From Psychromarinibacter sediminicola (GTDB taxonomy: Bacteria > Pseudomonadota > Alphaproteobacteria > Rhodobacterales > Rhodobacteraceae), in assembly GCF_029168335.1 (NCBI RefSeq), contig NZ_JARGYC010000049.1:1-34441 (forward strand): a stretch of DNA of 34,441 nucleotides. The letters run 5' to 3'. The notes beneath the pieces were generated by a model that had not been told where the DNA came from, did not search any database, and was given only the letters and a program-made list of their open reading frames with translations. Of the stretch, positions 14,089 through 22,645 are shown piece by piece. Every line of letters begins with the position of its first letter. The stretch's first letter is position 1. Made by a program: the position numbers and the translations under genes.

Positions 14089-15522
14089 CTACCGCAACGG
14101 CAGAACGGCGCCGGGGTTCATGATACCCTGCGGATCGAGCGCGTCCTTGATCGCCCGCATCGCCGCCAGCTTCGCCGGGTCGCCATAGCGCTGCAGGTCC
14201 GCCGCCTTCAGCCGGCCGATCCCGTGCTCGGCGCTGATCGAGCCGTCGAACTCATCCACCAGGTCATGCACCTCGCGCTGCACCGCCGCCTTCTCGTCCA
14301 GCCGGTCGTCGCGGCTCTCGCCCGGCATCGGGAAGCAGTTGTAATGCAGGTTGCCGTCGCCCAGGTGCCCGAAGCAGTTGATCCGATAGTCGCCCAGCGC
14401 CGCCAGCACCTCGGGCCCGCGGCGGACGAAGTCGGGGATCCGCGACAGCGGGATCGAGATGTCGTGGGACGAGATCGCGCCGATCCGCTTGTTCGCTTCG
14501 GGGATCGATTCGCGCATGTGCCAGAACTCGGCGCGCTGCTGTTCCGACTGGGCGACGAGCCCGTCGGTGACCAGATCGCGCTCGAAGGCTTCGGCGAATA
14601 TCCCCTCCAGCAGCTCGCCGGGATCCTGCCCGGCGCCGACGCCGAGGTCGATCAGCACCATCCAGTCCGGCGGCTCCGCGAAGGGCAGGCGCACCTCCGG
14701 CATGGTCTCGGCCAGAAAGCGCGGGCCGGTGCCCGAGATCAGCTCGAAGGCCGAAACGGTGGCGCCCGCCTTCTCGTTCACAAGCGCCAGCAGCGCCAGC
14801 GCCGCCTCGGGGTCGGGGACCGCCATGACGGCCGTGCCCTCGGCCGCGGGGCGCGGGAACAGGCGCAGGCTGGCGGCGGTGATGACGCCCAAAGTGCCCT
14901 CGGACCCCACCAGGAGGCCCTTCAGGTCGTAGCCGGTATTGTCCTTCCTCAGCCGCTTCAGGCCGTGCCAGACCGAGCCGTCGGGCAGCACCGCCTCCAG
15001 CCCCAGGCACAGCTCGCGCGCGTTGCCGTAGCGCAGCACGTTGACGCCGCCCGCATTGGTGCCCAGCAGCCCGCCGATCCGGGCCGAGCCCTCGGCGGCG
15101 AGGGACAGGGGGAACAGGCGCTCCGCCTCCTCGGCCGCCGCCTGCACGTCGGCGAGGATGGCGCCGGCCTCGGCGACCAGCACGTTCTCCGCCGGATAGA
15201 CCGCACGCACCGCCGTCATCCGCTCCAGCGACAGGATCAGCGGCGCGGGGCCCTCGGGGGCGATCTGCCCCGTCACCAGCCCGGTGCCGCCGCCATAGGG
15301 AATGACCGGCACGCCGGCGGCGCCGGCGGCGCGGACGACCTCGGCGACCTCCTCGGTGGAGCCTGGGGCGACGACGAGCCCGACCTGCCCGGTGGCGCCG
15401 CCGCGCGGGGTCTCGGCGTAGCGGGCGGTGTCGCCCTTGAAGGCGGCGGCCGGGAGGCGGGCGCGCAGGTCGGCCGCGAAGGCGTCGGAGACGGAGGTCA
15501 GCATGGGGAAAGGATCAACCAT
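14089..15522 (-). CDS. FAD-binding oxidoreductase of the GlcD / D-2-hydroxyacid dehydrogenase type
   Basis: The 477-residue flavoenzyme has a PCMH-type FAD domain: VAPGSTEEVAEVVRAA, VIPYGGGTGLVTGQ, then LFPLSLAAEGSARIGGLLGTNAGGVNVLRYGNARE and GLLVGSEGTLGVITAASLRLFP, to about residue 220. An FAD-oxidase C-terminal domain with CFGHLGDGNLHYN and AEHGIGRLK follows. These enzymes oxidise D-2-hydroxy acids such as D-lactate, glycolate or D-2-hydroxyglutarate; the substrate is not decidable. GlcE and GlcF partners are absent, which favours a stand-alone D-lactate or D-2-hydroxyglutarate dehydrogenase. An internal ATG at 15504 is an alternative start; neither has a clear ribosome site. Confidence 0.92.
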   Translation of the reverse strand: MVDPFPMLTSVSDAFAADLRARLPAAAFKGDTARYAETPRGGATGQVGLVVAPGSTEEVAEVVRAAGAAGVPVIPYGGGTGLVTGQIAPEGPAPLILSLERMTAVRAVYPAENVLVAEAGAILADVQAAAEEAERLFPLSLAAEGSARIGGLLGTNAGGVNVLRYGNARELCLGLEAVLPDGSVWHGLKRLRKDNTGYDLKGLLVGSEGTLGVITAASLRLFPRPAAEGTAVMAVPDPEAALALLALVNEKAGATVSAFELISGTGPRFLAETMPEVRLPFAEPPDWMVLIDLGVGAGQDPGELLEGIFAEAFERDLVTDGLVAQSEQQRAEFWHMRESIPEANKRIGAISSHDISIPLSRIPDFVRRGPEVLAALGDYRINCFGHLGDGNLHYNCFPMPGESRDDRLDEKAAVQREVHDLVDEFDGSISAEHGIGRLKAADLQRYGDPAKLAAMRAIKDALDPQGIMNPGAVLPLR

Positions 15523-15547
15523 GCCGGGCGCGGCGGCGCAAGCCTGC

Positions 15548-15594
15548 CCGGATCGTGACGCACGATCCGGACCGGACTATTTGTAATAGTCCGG
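15548..15594. repeat. Two adjacent perfect hairpins
   Basis: The first is CCGGATCGTG-ACG-CACGATCCGG split as two 10-nt arms at 15548-15557 and 15561-15570. The second has arms CCGGACTATT (15572-15581) and AATAGTCCGG (15585-15594). Both have 3-nt loops and open with CCGGA. They lie between the MBL gene (stop 15675) and the FAD oxidase start, and could terminate the MBL transcript or be REP-like elements. Confidence 0.65.
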
Positions 15595-15674
15595 CGAGAG
15601 CCCGTCGCGGTCATTCGCAGTCACATGAAGCGCACTGACTCGCAAGACCGGGTCTCGCTTTCGTGCGACATGCG

Positions 15675-16517
15675 CTACTCCTGGAACACCGGCAGGAATT
15701 CCGGCTCCAGCACCATCACCGTGGGCTGCGGCGGCAGGTCGCGCAGCGACACCACCAGGTCGGAGCCGCCGACGCGCTCGATGCGGAACTCCTCGGACAT
15801 GGCCAGCAGGAACCGCTCCAGCGCGCCGCGGCCGAACCAGTGCATCGGGATCACGACCGAGCTTTTCAGCCGCTCCATGATCCGCACGACGACGTCGATC
15901 GGCAGGGTCAGCCCGCCATCGACCGCGATCATCACCACGTCCAGCCGGCCGAGCGCGGCATAGTCCTCCTCGGACGGCTCGTGGTGCAGGTGGCCCATAT
16001 GGCCGATGCAGAGCCCCTCGACCTCGAAGATGAAGATCGAGTTGCCGTCGGCCTCGCGCCCGCCGAAGCCCTGGCGGATGTCGGTGGAGACGTTGCGGAT
16101 CAGCATCTCGCCCAGGTCGAGATGGTGGTCGGCCCCCTCCGGGCCCTCGGCCCAGCCGCGCAGCACGTGGGGGATGCGCGGGTCGGGGCGCGCGGTCCAG
16201 TGGGTGGAATGGGCGTGGTTCATCGTCACCACGTCCGGCACGAAGTCCTGCGCGCCGATATAGCCGTTGAAGTCGGTGATCACGTCCAGCCCGCCCGGCG
16301 TCTGGATCAGGAACATCGAGTGGTCGACGTAGCTGATGCGGACGGAGAAGTCCGGCACCGGTTCGGTATAGGCGGCCTTGTGGACATAATTCAGCCCCGG
16401 CGCGGCGTCGGCGATGGCGATGCAATGGCTCATGCGCCGCTCCTGCGCGGCGGCCGGCAGGGCGGCGGACAGCGCGGCGGCGAGGGCGGCGGCGGCGATC
16501 AGCGGCAGGCGGAACAT
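15675..16517 (-). CDS. Secreted metallo-beta-lactamase-fold protein (degenerate metal motif)
   Basis: The 280-residue product has a signal peptide (MFRLPLIAAAALAAALSAAL, cleavage likely after PAAAQ). The mature part follows the MBL-fold order: HSMFLIQTPGGLDVITDFNGYIG, then VVTMNHAHSTHW in the place of the HxHxDH metal motif, a central IGHMGHLHHEPS, LDVVMIAVDGGLTLPIDVVVRIM and VIPMHWFGRG. The spacing resembles the UlaG-like lactonase branch. The usual motif aspartate is replaced (HAHSTH), so the metal site may differ or be reduced. ATG 16517 is chosen because it begins the signal peptide and follows GGGAGA; an upstream frame extension to 16592 is less likely. Function unknown. Confidence 0.8.
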   Translation of the reverse strand: MFRLPLIAAAALAAALSAALPAAAQERRMSHCIAIADAAPGLNYVHKAAYTEPVPDFSVRISYVDHSMFLIQTPGGLDVITDFNGYIGAQDFVPDVVTMNHAHSTHWTARPDPRIPHVLRGWAEGPEGADHHLDLGEMLIRNVSTDIRQGFGGREADGNSIFIFEVEGLCIGHMGHLHHEPSEEDYAALGRLDVVMIAVDGGLTLPIDVVVRIMERLKSSVVIPMHWFGRGALERFLLAMSEEFRIERVGGSDLVVSLRDLPPQPTVMVLEPEFLPVFQE

Positions 16518-16733
16518 GCGGGCGGTCTCCCATCTCTCGTCGCCGACCAGCATAGCCAGCCGCCCGCCCCCGCCGAAGCCGGAAGACCACACGCGCCGAT
16601 CACAGCCGCGTTAGTTGCGCGTTTTCCGGGCAACCCCGCCCCGCCGCGCGGTTGCCGCGGGGTCAGACCCGGCTAACTAACCGGCCACCAGACAGCCCCG
16701 GGACAGGGGCATTCCGACATGGAGGACGTAGCG

Positions 16734-17477
16734 ATGACACGACTGGTTTCCCTGGCCGCCCTGATACTGACCCTGACGGCGCCGGCGGCGCTGGCCGAGA
16801 CGGTCGAGTACGACGTGGGCGGCGTGGCCCATACCGGCTATTTCGCCGCCGCCGAGGATCCGCAGGGCCTGGTGTTGATCGTGCATGACTGGGACGGGCT
16901 GGACGACTACGAGACCGGCCGCGCCGACATGCTGGCGGAGATGGGCTATGACGCCTTCGCGCTGGACATGTACGGCGCCGATACCGAGGCGGGCACCGTC
17001 GATCAGAACCGCGCGGCCACGGGCGAGCTGTACCAGGACCGCGAGAAGATGCGCACGCTGATCGAGGCCGGGCTGGCCCAGGCGCGGGAGATGTCCGAGG
17101 CCGAGGGGCTGGTGGTCATGGGCTATTGCTTCGGCGGGTCGGTGACGCTGGAGATGGCGCGCAGCGACATGGCCGGCGAGGCGGCGGGCTATGCCACCTT
17201 CCACGGCGGGCTGGGCACGCCGGAGGGTCAGGGCTATGGCGCAGACGTGCCGCCGATCCTGGTGATGCATGGCGGCGCCGACCAGGCGGTGCCGATGTCG
17301 GAGGTCGCGGCGCTGACCAACGAGCTGGAGGAGGCCGGCGCGACCTATACGATCGAGGTCTATTCCGGCGCGCCGCATGCCTTCACCGTCAAGGGCTCCA
17401 GCCGCTACCAGGAGCGGGCGGACATGGAGAGCTGGGAGGCGTTCAGCGACTTCCTGGCGGAGACGGTGGGCGGCTGA
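16734..17477 (+). CDS. Secreted dienelactone hydrolase-family protein
   Basis: The 247-residue product has a signal peptide (MTRLVSLAALILTLTAPAAL, cleavage after ALA before ETVEY) and a dienelactone hydrolase-like alpha/beta fold. The nucleophile is Cys132 in GYCFGGSV, the acid is Asp183 in HGGADQAVP, and the base is His215 in GAPHAFTV. DLH enzymes hydrolyse lactones and esters; the natural substrate here is unknown and an exported location is less common than the cytoplasmic chlorocatechol-type enzymes. ATG 16734 is preferred over ATG 16719 because GGAGG lies 8 nt before it and the signal peptide then starts cleanly. It is divergent from the MBL gene, which is also secreted. Confidence 0.88.
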   Translation: MTRLVSLAALILTLTAPAALAETVEYDVGGVAHTGYFAAAEDPQGLVLIVHDWDGLDDYETGRADMLAEMGYDAFALDMYGADTEAGTVDQNRAATGELYQDREKMRTLIEAGLAQAREMSEAEGLVVMGYCFGGSVTLEMARSDMAGEAAGYATFHGGLGTPEGQGYGADVPPILVMHGGADQAVPMSEVAALTNELEEAGATYTIEVYSGAPHAFTVKGSSRYQERADMESWEAFSDFLAETVGG

Positions 17478-17486
17478 GCGCCCGGC

Positions 17487-17508
17487 GCCGGGGCCTCGCG
17501 GCCCCGGC
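17487..17508 (+). terminator. GC-rich hairpin after the dienelactone hydrolase gene
   Basis: GCCGGGGCC-TCGC-GGCCCCGGC forms a 9-bp stem with a tetraloop 9 nt after the stop. There is no clear T run, so termination efficiency is uncertain. Confidence 0.45.
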
Positions 17509-17561
17509 CCGTCTGCGGTCCGCGACGCCGGCCCGTATCCCGTGGCCGGGGTCCGCCGGCC

Positions 17562-17589
17562 TTGATCGGGGCGCCATAGACGCTAGGCT
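17562..17589 (+). promoter_or_regulatory. Candidate promoter of the 49-residue membrane protein
   Basis: TTGATC (17562-17567), a 16-nt spacer and TAGGCT (17584-17589) lie 43 nt before the ATG. The match is moderate. Confidence 0.35.
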
Positions 17590-17632
17590 TTCCGGGTAAT
17601 CGTGAACGGAAACAGAGACCTGGAACCCAGCG

Positions 17633-17782
17633 ATGCAGTATCTTCGCGACGTCCTGTCGGATGTCTGGACGGCAATGAACCCCAGCGAACCCAGCCCGGC
17701 TTACCTGTTCAAATTCCTGATGGCGGCGATCATGGTGTTCATCGCGGCCTACCTGATCGGCCGGGGGCTGGGTCTGCCGTAA
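17633..17782 (+). CDS. 49-residue single-span membrane protein
   Basis: The frame begins MQYLRDVLSDVWTAMNPSEP and carries one hydrophobic helix (residues 25-43, from FKFLMAAIMVFIAAYLIG), ending RGLGLP. It is flanked by a candidate promoter upstream and converges on the GNAT gene 21 nt away. The segment before the helix is acidic to neutral and the end has one arginine, so the orientation is unclear. Codon usage is strongly GC at third positions in most codons. I cannot name a family; such small membrane proteins often modulate larger complexes, but nothing here shows that. Confidence 0.65.
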   Translation: MQYLRDVLSDVWTAMNPSEPSPAYLFKFLMAAIMVFIAAYLIGRGLGLP

Positions 17783-17803
17783 GGCCCTCCCGGCACTCCG
17801 GCC

Positions 17804-18388
17804 CTATCCGACGGCGGTCTTGCCGCGGCGGTCGCTGCGCAGGTTGGCGTAGAGCACGTGGTTGCGCCAGCGGCCGTTGATTTGCAGGTAGCTTTGGGCG
17901 ACGCCCTCGTACTTGAAGCCGCACTTTTCCAGAACGCCCCGCGAGGCGCTGTTCTCGGGCAGGCAGGCGGCCTCGATCCGGCTGAGGTCCAGATCGGTGA
18001 AGCCGTGATGCACCACCGCCTGGATCGCTTCGCGCATGTAGCCCTGCCGCGCGAACTGCGCACCGATCCAGTAGCCCAGCGTGCCCGACTGCGCCGGCCC
18101 GCGGCGGATGTTGTCGAGCGTGATCGCGCCCAAGAGCACGTCGTCGCCCCGCCGGAACAGGAACAGCGGCACCGCCGTGCCCCCGGCGATGGAGCGCTGC
18201 GCCCAATAGACGCGGTTGGTGAACGCCTTGCGGGTGAGATGGTCGGGGGACCAGGTCGGCTCCCACGGCTTGAGAAAGTCGGCGCCGGCCTGGCGCAGCG
18301 CCGTCCAAGGCCGGAAATCGGCGTGGGACGGCGGACGAAGGATCATGCGGTCGGTGACAAGGCGCAGCTTGCGTCGGGCTCTGAGCAT
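17804..18388 (-). CDS. rimJ: RimJ/RimL-type GNAT N-acetyltransferase
   Basis: The 194-residue protein has the RimJ-type order: LVTDRMILRPPSHADFRPWTALR, then VPLFLFRRGDDVLLGAITLDNIRRG, GTLGYWIGAQFARQGYMREAIQAVV (acetyl-CoA loop QGYMREA) and IEAACLPENSASRGVLEKCGFKYEGVAQSYLQING. RimJ acetylates the N-terminus of ribosomal protein S5 in E. coli; other family members have other protein targets, so the substrate here is inferred. The start overlaps the M16 peptidase stop as TGATG, indicating coupling. It is the last gene of the ctaC-to-GNAT run. Confidence 0.88.
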   Translation of the reverse strand: MLRARRKLRLVTDRMILRPPSHADFRPWTALRQAGADFLKPWEPTWSPDHLTRKAFTNRVYWAQRSIAGGTAVPLFLFRRGDDVLLGAITLDNIRRGPAQSGTLGYWIGAQFARQGYMREAIQAVVHHGFTDLDLSRIEAACLPENSASRGVLEKCGFKYEGVAQSYLQINGRWRNHVLYANLRSDRRGKTAVG

Positions 18389-19650
18389 CAGGCGGCGAGA
18401 CGCTCCCGCAGGTCGGCCATGCGCGGCGCACGCTCGACGGGGCCGTACATGGTCAGCGCGGTGCGCGCCTGCTCTGCCGTCTGCGCGGCGAAGTCGGTGA
18501 CCTTGCGCAGGTCCACCGCCTCGATCTTCGCGACCACCTCGTCGAGCTCGGGCACCCGGTCCCAGATCGACAGAAGCCGCGCCAGACGTTCGGCGCGGGC
18601 CGAGGGGCTTTCCAGCCCCATCAGAAGGCCTGCCTTCATCTGGGCGCGGGCGCGGGCGACCTCGGCCTCGGTCATGTCGGTGGCGGCGCGCTTCATCTCG
18701 TCGACGGTCAGCCCGGCGAGATCCTCGATCTGGTCGGCGGCGGTGCCGGCATAGATCGTCGTATAGCCGGTATCGGCATAGGCCCCGGTCTGCGCGAAGA
18801 TCGTGTAGCACAGCCCGCGCCGCTCGCGCGCTTCCTGGAACAGGCGCGAGGACATGCCGCCGCCCAGCGCGGTGGAATAGACCTGCGCGGTATAGATCGC
18901 CTCGTCGCGATAGGCGGGCGTCTCGAAGGCCAGGGCGAAATGCACCTGCTCCAGCGGCCGCACCTCCAGCCGCTCGCCGCCGGTGAAGCGGGCGGGCGCG
19001 ACATGGTCGGGCCGCGACCGCGGCAGGTGGCCGAAAAGCTTCTCGGCCTCGGCGACGATGCGGTCGTGGTCGACGGCGCCGGCGGCCGACAGGATCATCT
19101 TCTCGGGTCCGTAATGCTCGGCCACGAACGACGTCAGGTCGTCATGGGTGAAGTGGCGCACCCGCTCGATCGGCCCCAGGATCGACCGGCCCAGCGGCTG
19201 TTCGGGATAGGCGACCTCCTGCAGCCAGTCGAAGATCACGTCGTCGGGGGTGTCCAGCACCTGCCCGATCTCCTGCAGGATCACGCCGCGCTCGACCTCG
19301 ATCTCGCGCGCGTCGAAGACCGGGTTCAGCACGATGTCGGCAATTACGTCCAGCGCGAGCGGCACGTCCTCCTGCAGCACCCGGCCGTAATAGGCCGTCA
19401 TCTCGCGGCTGGTATAGGCGTTGATGTAGCCGCCGACATCCTCGATCTCCTCGGCGATCTGCAGCGCGCTGCGGGTCTTGGTGCCCTTGAACGCCATATG
19501 TTCGAGAAAATGCGCGATGCCGTTCTGTTCCAGCCGCTCGTGCCGGCCGCCGGCCATGATCCAGATGCCCAGCGAGGCCGACTTCATCGACGGCATGTGC
19601 TCGGTGACGACACGGAACCCGTTTGGCAGGGTATGGATATTCACGGTCAA
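18388..19650 (-). CDS. M16-family zinc metallopeptidase (processing-peptidase-like)
   Basis: The product has 420 residues from the TTG at 19650, or 418 from GTG 19644. The inverted zinc motif HFLEH (His47, Glu50, His51) is followed by the distal EVERGVILQEI glutamate segment. The second half (VYSTALGGGMSSRLFQEARERRGLCYTIFAQTGAYADTG) is the usual non-catalytic domain with the substrate-binding R/Y motif. Members are related to mitochondrial processing peptidase beta; bacterial targets are not well known. The TTG start overlaps the thrC stop (TTGA). The thrC-M16-rimJ order next to cytochrome oxidase genes is common in alphaproteobacteria. Confidence 0.93.
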   Translation of the reverse strand: MTVNIHTLPNGFRVVTEHMPSMKSASLGIWIMAGGRHERLEQNGIAHFLEHMAFKGTKTRSALQIAEEIEDVGGYINAYTSREMTAYYGRVLQEDVPLALDVIADIVLNPVFDAREIEVERGVILQEIGQVLDTPDDVIFDWLQEVAYPEQPLGRSILGPIERVRHFTHDDLTSFVAEHYGPEKMILSAAGAVDHDRIVAEAEKLFGHLPRSRPDHVAPARFTGGERLEVRPLEQVHFALAFETPAYRDEAIYTAQVYSTALGGGMSSRLFQEARERRGLCYTIFAQTGAYADTGYTTIYAGTAADQIEDLAGLTVDEMKRAATDMTEAEVARARAQMKAGLLMGLESPSARAERLARLLSIWDRVPELDEVVAKIEAVDLRKVTDFAAQTAEQARTALTMYGPVERAPRMADLRERLAA

Positions 19651-21035
19651 GGGGCGATGCGCTCCCGGATCAGGGTTTGCAGGGCGGACAGGTCGTTGTC
19701 GACCGGCGTCACCCGCTCCGGCCGGTCATACAGGTCGGCCATGCGGTTGGGAAGGGGGGGCCGCGCGCCGGTGGCGGCCTCCACGGCATCGGGGAACTTC
19801 GCCGGATGCGCCGTGGCCAAGGTGATCATCGGGGCGGCGCCGAGGCTCTCCTCTGCCACCTTCACGCCGACGGCGCTGTGCGGGCAGAGCGTCTCGCCGG
19901 TGGCGGCGTGGACGCCGCGGATCGTGGCGGTCGTCTCCGCCTCGCTGGCGCGGCCGGAGCGGAAGGTGTCGCGCAGGAAGTCCAGCGCGCCCTGGCTGAC
20001 GGTGAAGCCGCCCTCGGATTTCAGCGCCTGCATCTCGTGCGCCACGGCATGGCTGTCGCGGCCATAGGCGTAGTAGAGCGCGCGCTCGAAGTTCGACGAC
20101 ACCTGGATGTCCATCGACGGGCTGATCGAGGGGGTGACGCCCTGCTTGACGTGGTCGCCCGAGACGAGCGTGCGGTGCAGGATGTCGTTCTGGTTGGTCG
20201 CGATCACCAGGTCGGCGACTGGCAGGCCCATCTGCTTGGCGATAAAGCCCGCGAAGATGTCGCCGAAATTGCCGGTGGGCACGGTGAAGGAGACGTCGCG
20301 ATGCGGCGCCCCCAGCGACACGGCCGAGGAGAAATAATAGACCACCTGCGCCAGCACCCGCGCCCAGTTGATCGAGTTGACGGCGGCCAGCCGCACCTCG
20401 TCGCGGAAGTCGAAATCGGCGAACAGGTCCTTCACCGCCGCCTGGCAGTCGTCGAAGTCGCCCTTCAGCGCGATGGCGTGAACGTTGTCCTCGGCCGGCG
20501 TGGTCATCTGCCGGCGCTGCACCTCGCTGACGCGGCCCTCGGGGAACAGGATGAAGACATCGACGTTGTCGAGCCCGCGGAACGCCTCGATCGCGGCGCT
20601 GCCGGTGTCGCCGGAGGTGGCGCCGACGATGGTCACGCGCTCGCCCCGGCGTTGCAGCGCGGCCTGGAACAGCTGGCCGATCAGTTGCATGGCGAAGTCC
20701 TTGAAGGCCAGCGTCGGCCCGTGGAACAGCTCCAGCAGGAAATGGTTCGGCCCCAGCTGCTTGAGCGGCGCGCGGGCGGGGTGGTCGAAGCCGCGATAGG
20801 CGCGCGCGATGATGGCGCGGAACTCCGGGTCGGGGAAGGCGTCGCCCACGAAGGGGCGCATGACGCGCAGCGCGATCTCCTCGTAGGTCACGCCGGCCAG
20901 GGCGGCGATCTCGTCGGGCGCCAGCGTCGGGATCGTCTCGGGCAGGTACAGCCCGCCGTCGCGCGCCAGCCCGGTCAGCATCGTGTCCTCGAAGCTCAGC
21001 GCCGGCGCCTTGCCGCGGGTGGAGATGTACTGCAT
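19647..21035 (-). CDS. thrC: Threonine synthase
   Basis: The 462-residue PLP enzyme converts O-phosphohomoserine to threonine in the cytoplasm. It starts MQYISTRGKAPALSFEDTML (typical of the long, yeast-like class), carries the PLP lysine in HGPTLAFKDF (Lys112) and the ATSGDTGSAAIEAF loop, and contains VPTGNFGDIFAGF for cofactor phosphate. ATG 21035 is preceded by AAGGGG; the longer frame to 21083 would run into SURF1. It is placed between SURF1 and the M16 gene. Confidence 0.96.
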   Translation of the reverse strand: MQYISTRGKAPALSFEDTMLTGLARDGGLYLPETIPTLAPDEIAALAGVTYEEIALRVMRPFVGDAFPDPEFRAIIARAYRGFDHPARAPLKQLGPNHFLLELFHGPTLAFKDFAMQLIGQLFQAALQRRGERVTIVGATSGDTGSAAIEAFRGLDNVDVFILFPEGRVSEVQRRQMTTPAEDNVHAIALKGDFDDCQAAVKDLFADFDFRDEVRLAAVNSINWARVLAQVVYYFSSAVSLGAPHRDVSFTVPTGNFGDIFAGFIAKQMGLPVADLVIATNQNDILHRTLVSGDHVKQGVTPSISPSMDIQVSSNFERALYYAYGRDSHAVAHEMQALKSEGGFTVSQGALDFLRDTFRSGRASEAETTATIRGVHAATGETLCPHSAVGVKVAEESLGAAPMITLATAHPAKFPDAVEAATGARPPLPNRMADLYDRPERVTPVDNDLSALQTLIRERIAP

Positions 21036-21049
21036 GTCGCCCCTTCGAT

Positions 21050-21712
21050 TCAAACCGCCCGCCGTGTGATACGCCACAGCCACAACCCTGTCATCCCCGC
21101 CCAGACGACCGCCAGCGAAAACCAGGTGATCGCATAGTTCAGGTGGTCGTTGGGGATGCCCTCGGTGCCGACGGGCCAGGGGGTGACGGGCGGATCGTCC
21201 TCACTGGTGGCGCGCAGGACGATCAGGATCGGTTCGGTGTCGAGCACCTCGGCCAGCCGATCCACGTCGCGGGCGAACCAGTAGTTCTCCTCCAGGTCCG
21301 GCTCGGGCGTGAAACCGTCGCTTTCTTCCACGGTACGAAAATTTCCCACGATCCGTGCCTCGACCTGCGGGCGGTCGGCGTCCTTTTCCGCCTCGGGCAC
21401 CCAGCCGCGGTCGAGCAGCACGCGGCGGCCCTCGGTCTCGAAGGCCGCGACGATGCGGAACACCGCCCCCCGGCCCTTGACCGAGGCCAGCACATGCGCC
21501 TCCTCGCCGGTGATCGTGCCCTCGGCCGTGACCGCCTGGTATTCCTCCAGCGGCTGCGAGAAGAGCGGCACGGGATCGGCGCCGATCTGCGCCTCGATCC
21601 GCGCCAGCATGTCCTCCTTCCAGGCCAGCCGCCGCACCTGCCAGGCGCCCAGCGACACCAGGATCGCGACGCCGACGACGCCGATCAGCAGGGGCACGAT
21701 GATCCGCTTCAT
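21050..21712 (-). CDS. SURF1-family cytochrome oxidase assembly protein
   Basis: The 220-residue membrane protein has an N-terminal helix (IIVPLLIGVVGVAILVSLGAWQVRRL) with the SURF1 signature LGxWQxxRxxWK, a central soluble part (FSQPLEEYQAVTAEG, RVLLDRGWVPEAEK), and a C-terminal helix with HLNYAITWFSLAVVW, the conserved NYxxxWF segment. SURF1 assists insertion of heme a into subunit I of aa3 oxidase. ATG 21712 follows GGAGAGG. It ends 15 nt before thrC and starts after the terminator-like element that follows ctaE. Confidence 0.93.
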   Translation of the reverse strand: MKRIIVPLLIGVVGVAILVSLGAWQVRRLAWKEDMLARIEAQIGADPVPLFSQPLEEYQAVTAEGTITGEEAHVLASVKGRGAVFRIVAAFETEGRRVLLDRGWVPEAEKDADRPQVEARIVGNFRTVEESDGFTPEPDLEENYWFARDVDRLAEVLDTEPILIVLRATSEDDPPVTPWPVGTEGIPNDHLNYAITWFSLAVVWAGMTGLWLWRITRRAV

Positions 21713-21760
21713 GACCTCTCCGAATGCGAAGGGGCGCGAAGTCTCCTCCACGCCCCGGTC

Positions 21761-21810
21761 TTCTTCTCGTTCAAAATACGCTCGCCGAAGGCGTCGGCCC
21801 AACGGGCCGA
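21761..21810 (-). terminator. Hairpins plus conserved tail after ctaE
   Basis: On the minus strand TCGGCCC-GTT-GGGCCGA (21810-21794) is followed by CGCC-TTC-GGCG (21793-21783) and then AGCGTATTTTGAACGAGAAG. The T run after the second hairpin suits an intrinsic terminator. SURF1 and thrC further downstream would then depend on readthrough or a new promoter. Confidence 0.6.
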
Positions 21811-21814
21811 ACGA

Positions 21815-22615
21815 TCACGACCCCCAGATGTAGACCGCCATGAACAGGAATAGCCAGACCACGTCCACGAAGTGCCAGTACCAGGCGGCGGCCTCGAAGC
21901 CGACATGCTTCTCGGGCGTGAAATGCCCCGCCAGCGCCCGCATCAGGCAGACGAACAGGAAGATCGTGCCGATGATCACATGCGCGCCGTGGAAGCCCGT
22001 GGCCATGAAGAAGTTGGCGCCGTAGATGTTGCCGGCGAAGCCGAAGGCGGCGTGGCTGTACTCGTAGACCTGCAGCACGGTGAACAGCGCGCCCAGGATA
22101 ATGGCGACGATCAGCCCGTTCACGAGGTCCTTGCGGTTGTTCTCGTGCGCCAGCGCGTGGTGCGCCCAGGTGGCCGCCGCGCCCGAGCACAGCAGGATCA
22201 GCGTGTTGATCAGCGGCAAGTGCCAGGGATCGAAGGTCTCGATATTGGCCGGCGGCCAGACCGAGTATTCCACCGGCTGCTCCGGCCCGCCGGGATACAT
22301 GGCGTGCTTGAAGAACGACCAGAACCAGGCGGCGAAGAACATCACCTCGGACATGATGAACATGATGAAGCCGTAGCGCAGGCCGATCCGGACCACCGGC
22401 GTGTGGTCGCCCTGCTGGCTTTCCTGGACGACCTCGGACCACCAGGCGAACATGGTGTAGGCGACGATCGCCAGGCCGATCAGGAACATCCACGGCCCGT
22501 TGTCGTGGAACCACAGCACCGCGCCGAACAGCATGATGAACGCCCCGACCGCGCCGACGAAGGGCCAGATCGAGGGGTTCAGGATGTGATAGTCGTGGTT
22601 TTTCTCATGCGCCAT
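21815..22615 (-). CDS. ctaE: Cytochrome c oxidase subunit III
   Basis: The 266-residue membrane protein is the subunit III of aa3-type oxidase. It has seven helices: [25 protein letters not shown], the WWSEVVQE acidic segment, [26 protein letters not shown] (with the conserved Glu of the lipid and proton-exit region), [15 protein letters not shown], and the C-terminal [21 protein letters not shown] and [22 protein letters not shown]. The length and motifs are complete. It lies 30 nt downstream of ctaG. Subunit I (ctaD) is not in the window. Confidence 0.97.
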   Translation of the reverse strand: MAHEKNHDYHILNPSIWPFVGAVGAFIMLFGAVLWFHDNGPWMFLIGLAIVAYTMFAWWSEVVQESQQGDHTPVVRIGLRYGFIMFIMSEVMFFAAWFWSFFKHAMYPGGPEQPVEYSVWPPANIETFDPWHLPLINTLILLCSGAAATWAHHALAHENNRKDLVNGLIVAIILGALFTVLQVYEYSHAAFGFAGNIYGANFFMATGFHGAHVIIGTIFLFVCLMRALAGHFTPEKHVGFEAAAWYWHFVDVVWLFLFMAVYIWGS

Positions 22616-22645
22616 TGGAAGCGTTCCCTCGTCTTGCGCGACTTG

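Noticed and set aside
15577-16590. 337-residue minus-strand frame over the MBL gene
   Set aside because: It is a shifted shadow of the MBL frame with high Arg content and no signal peptide.
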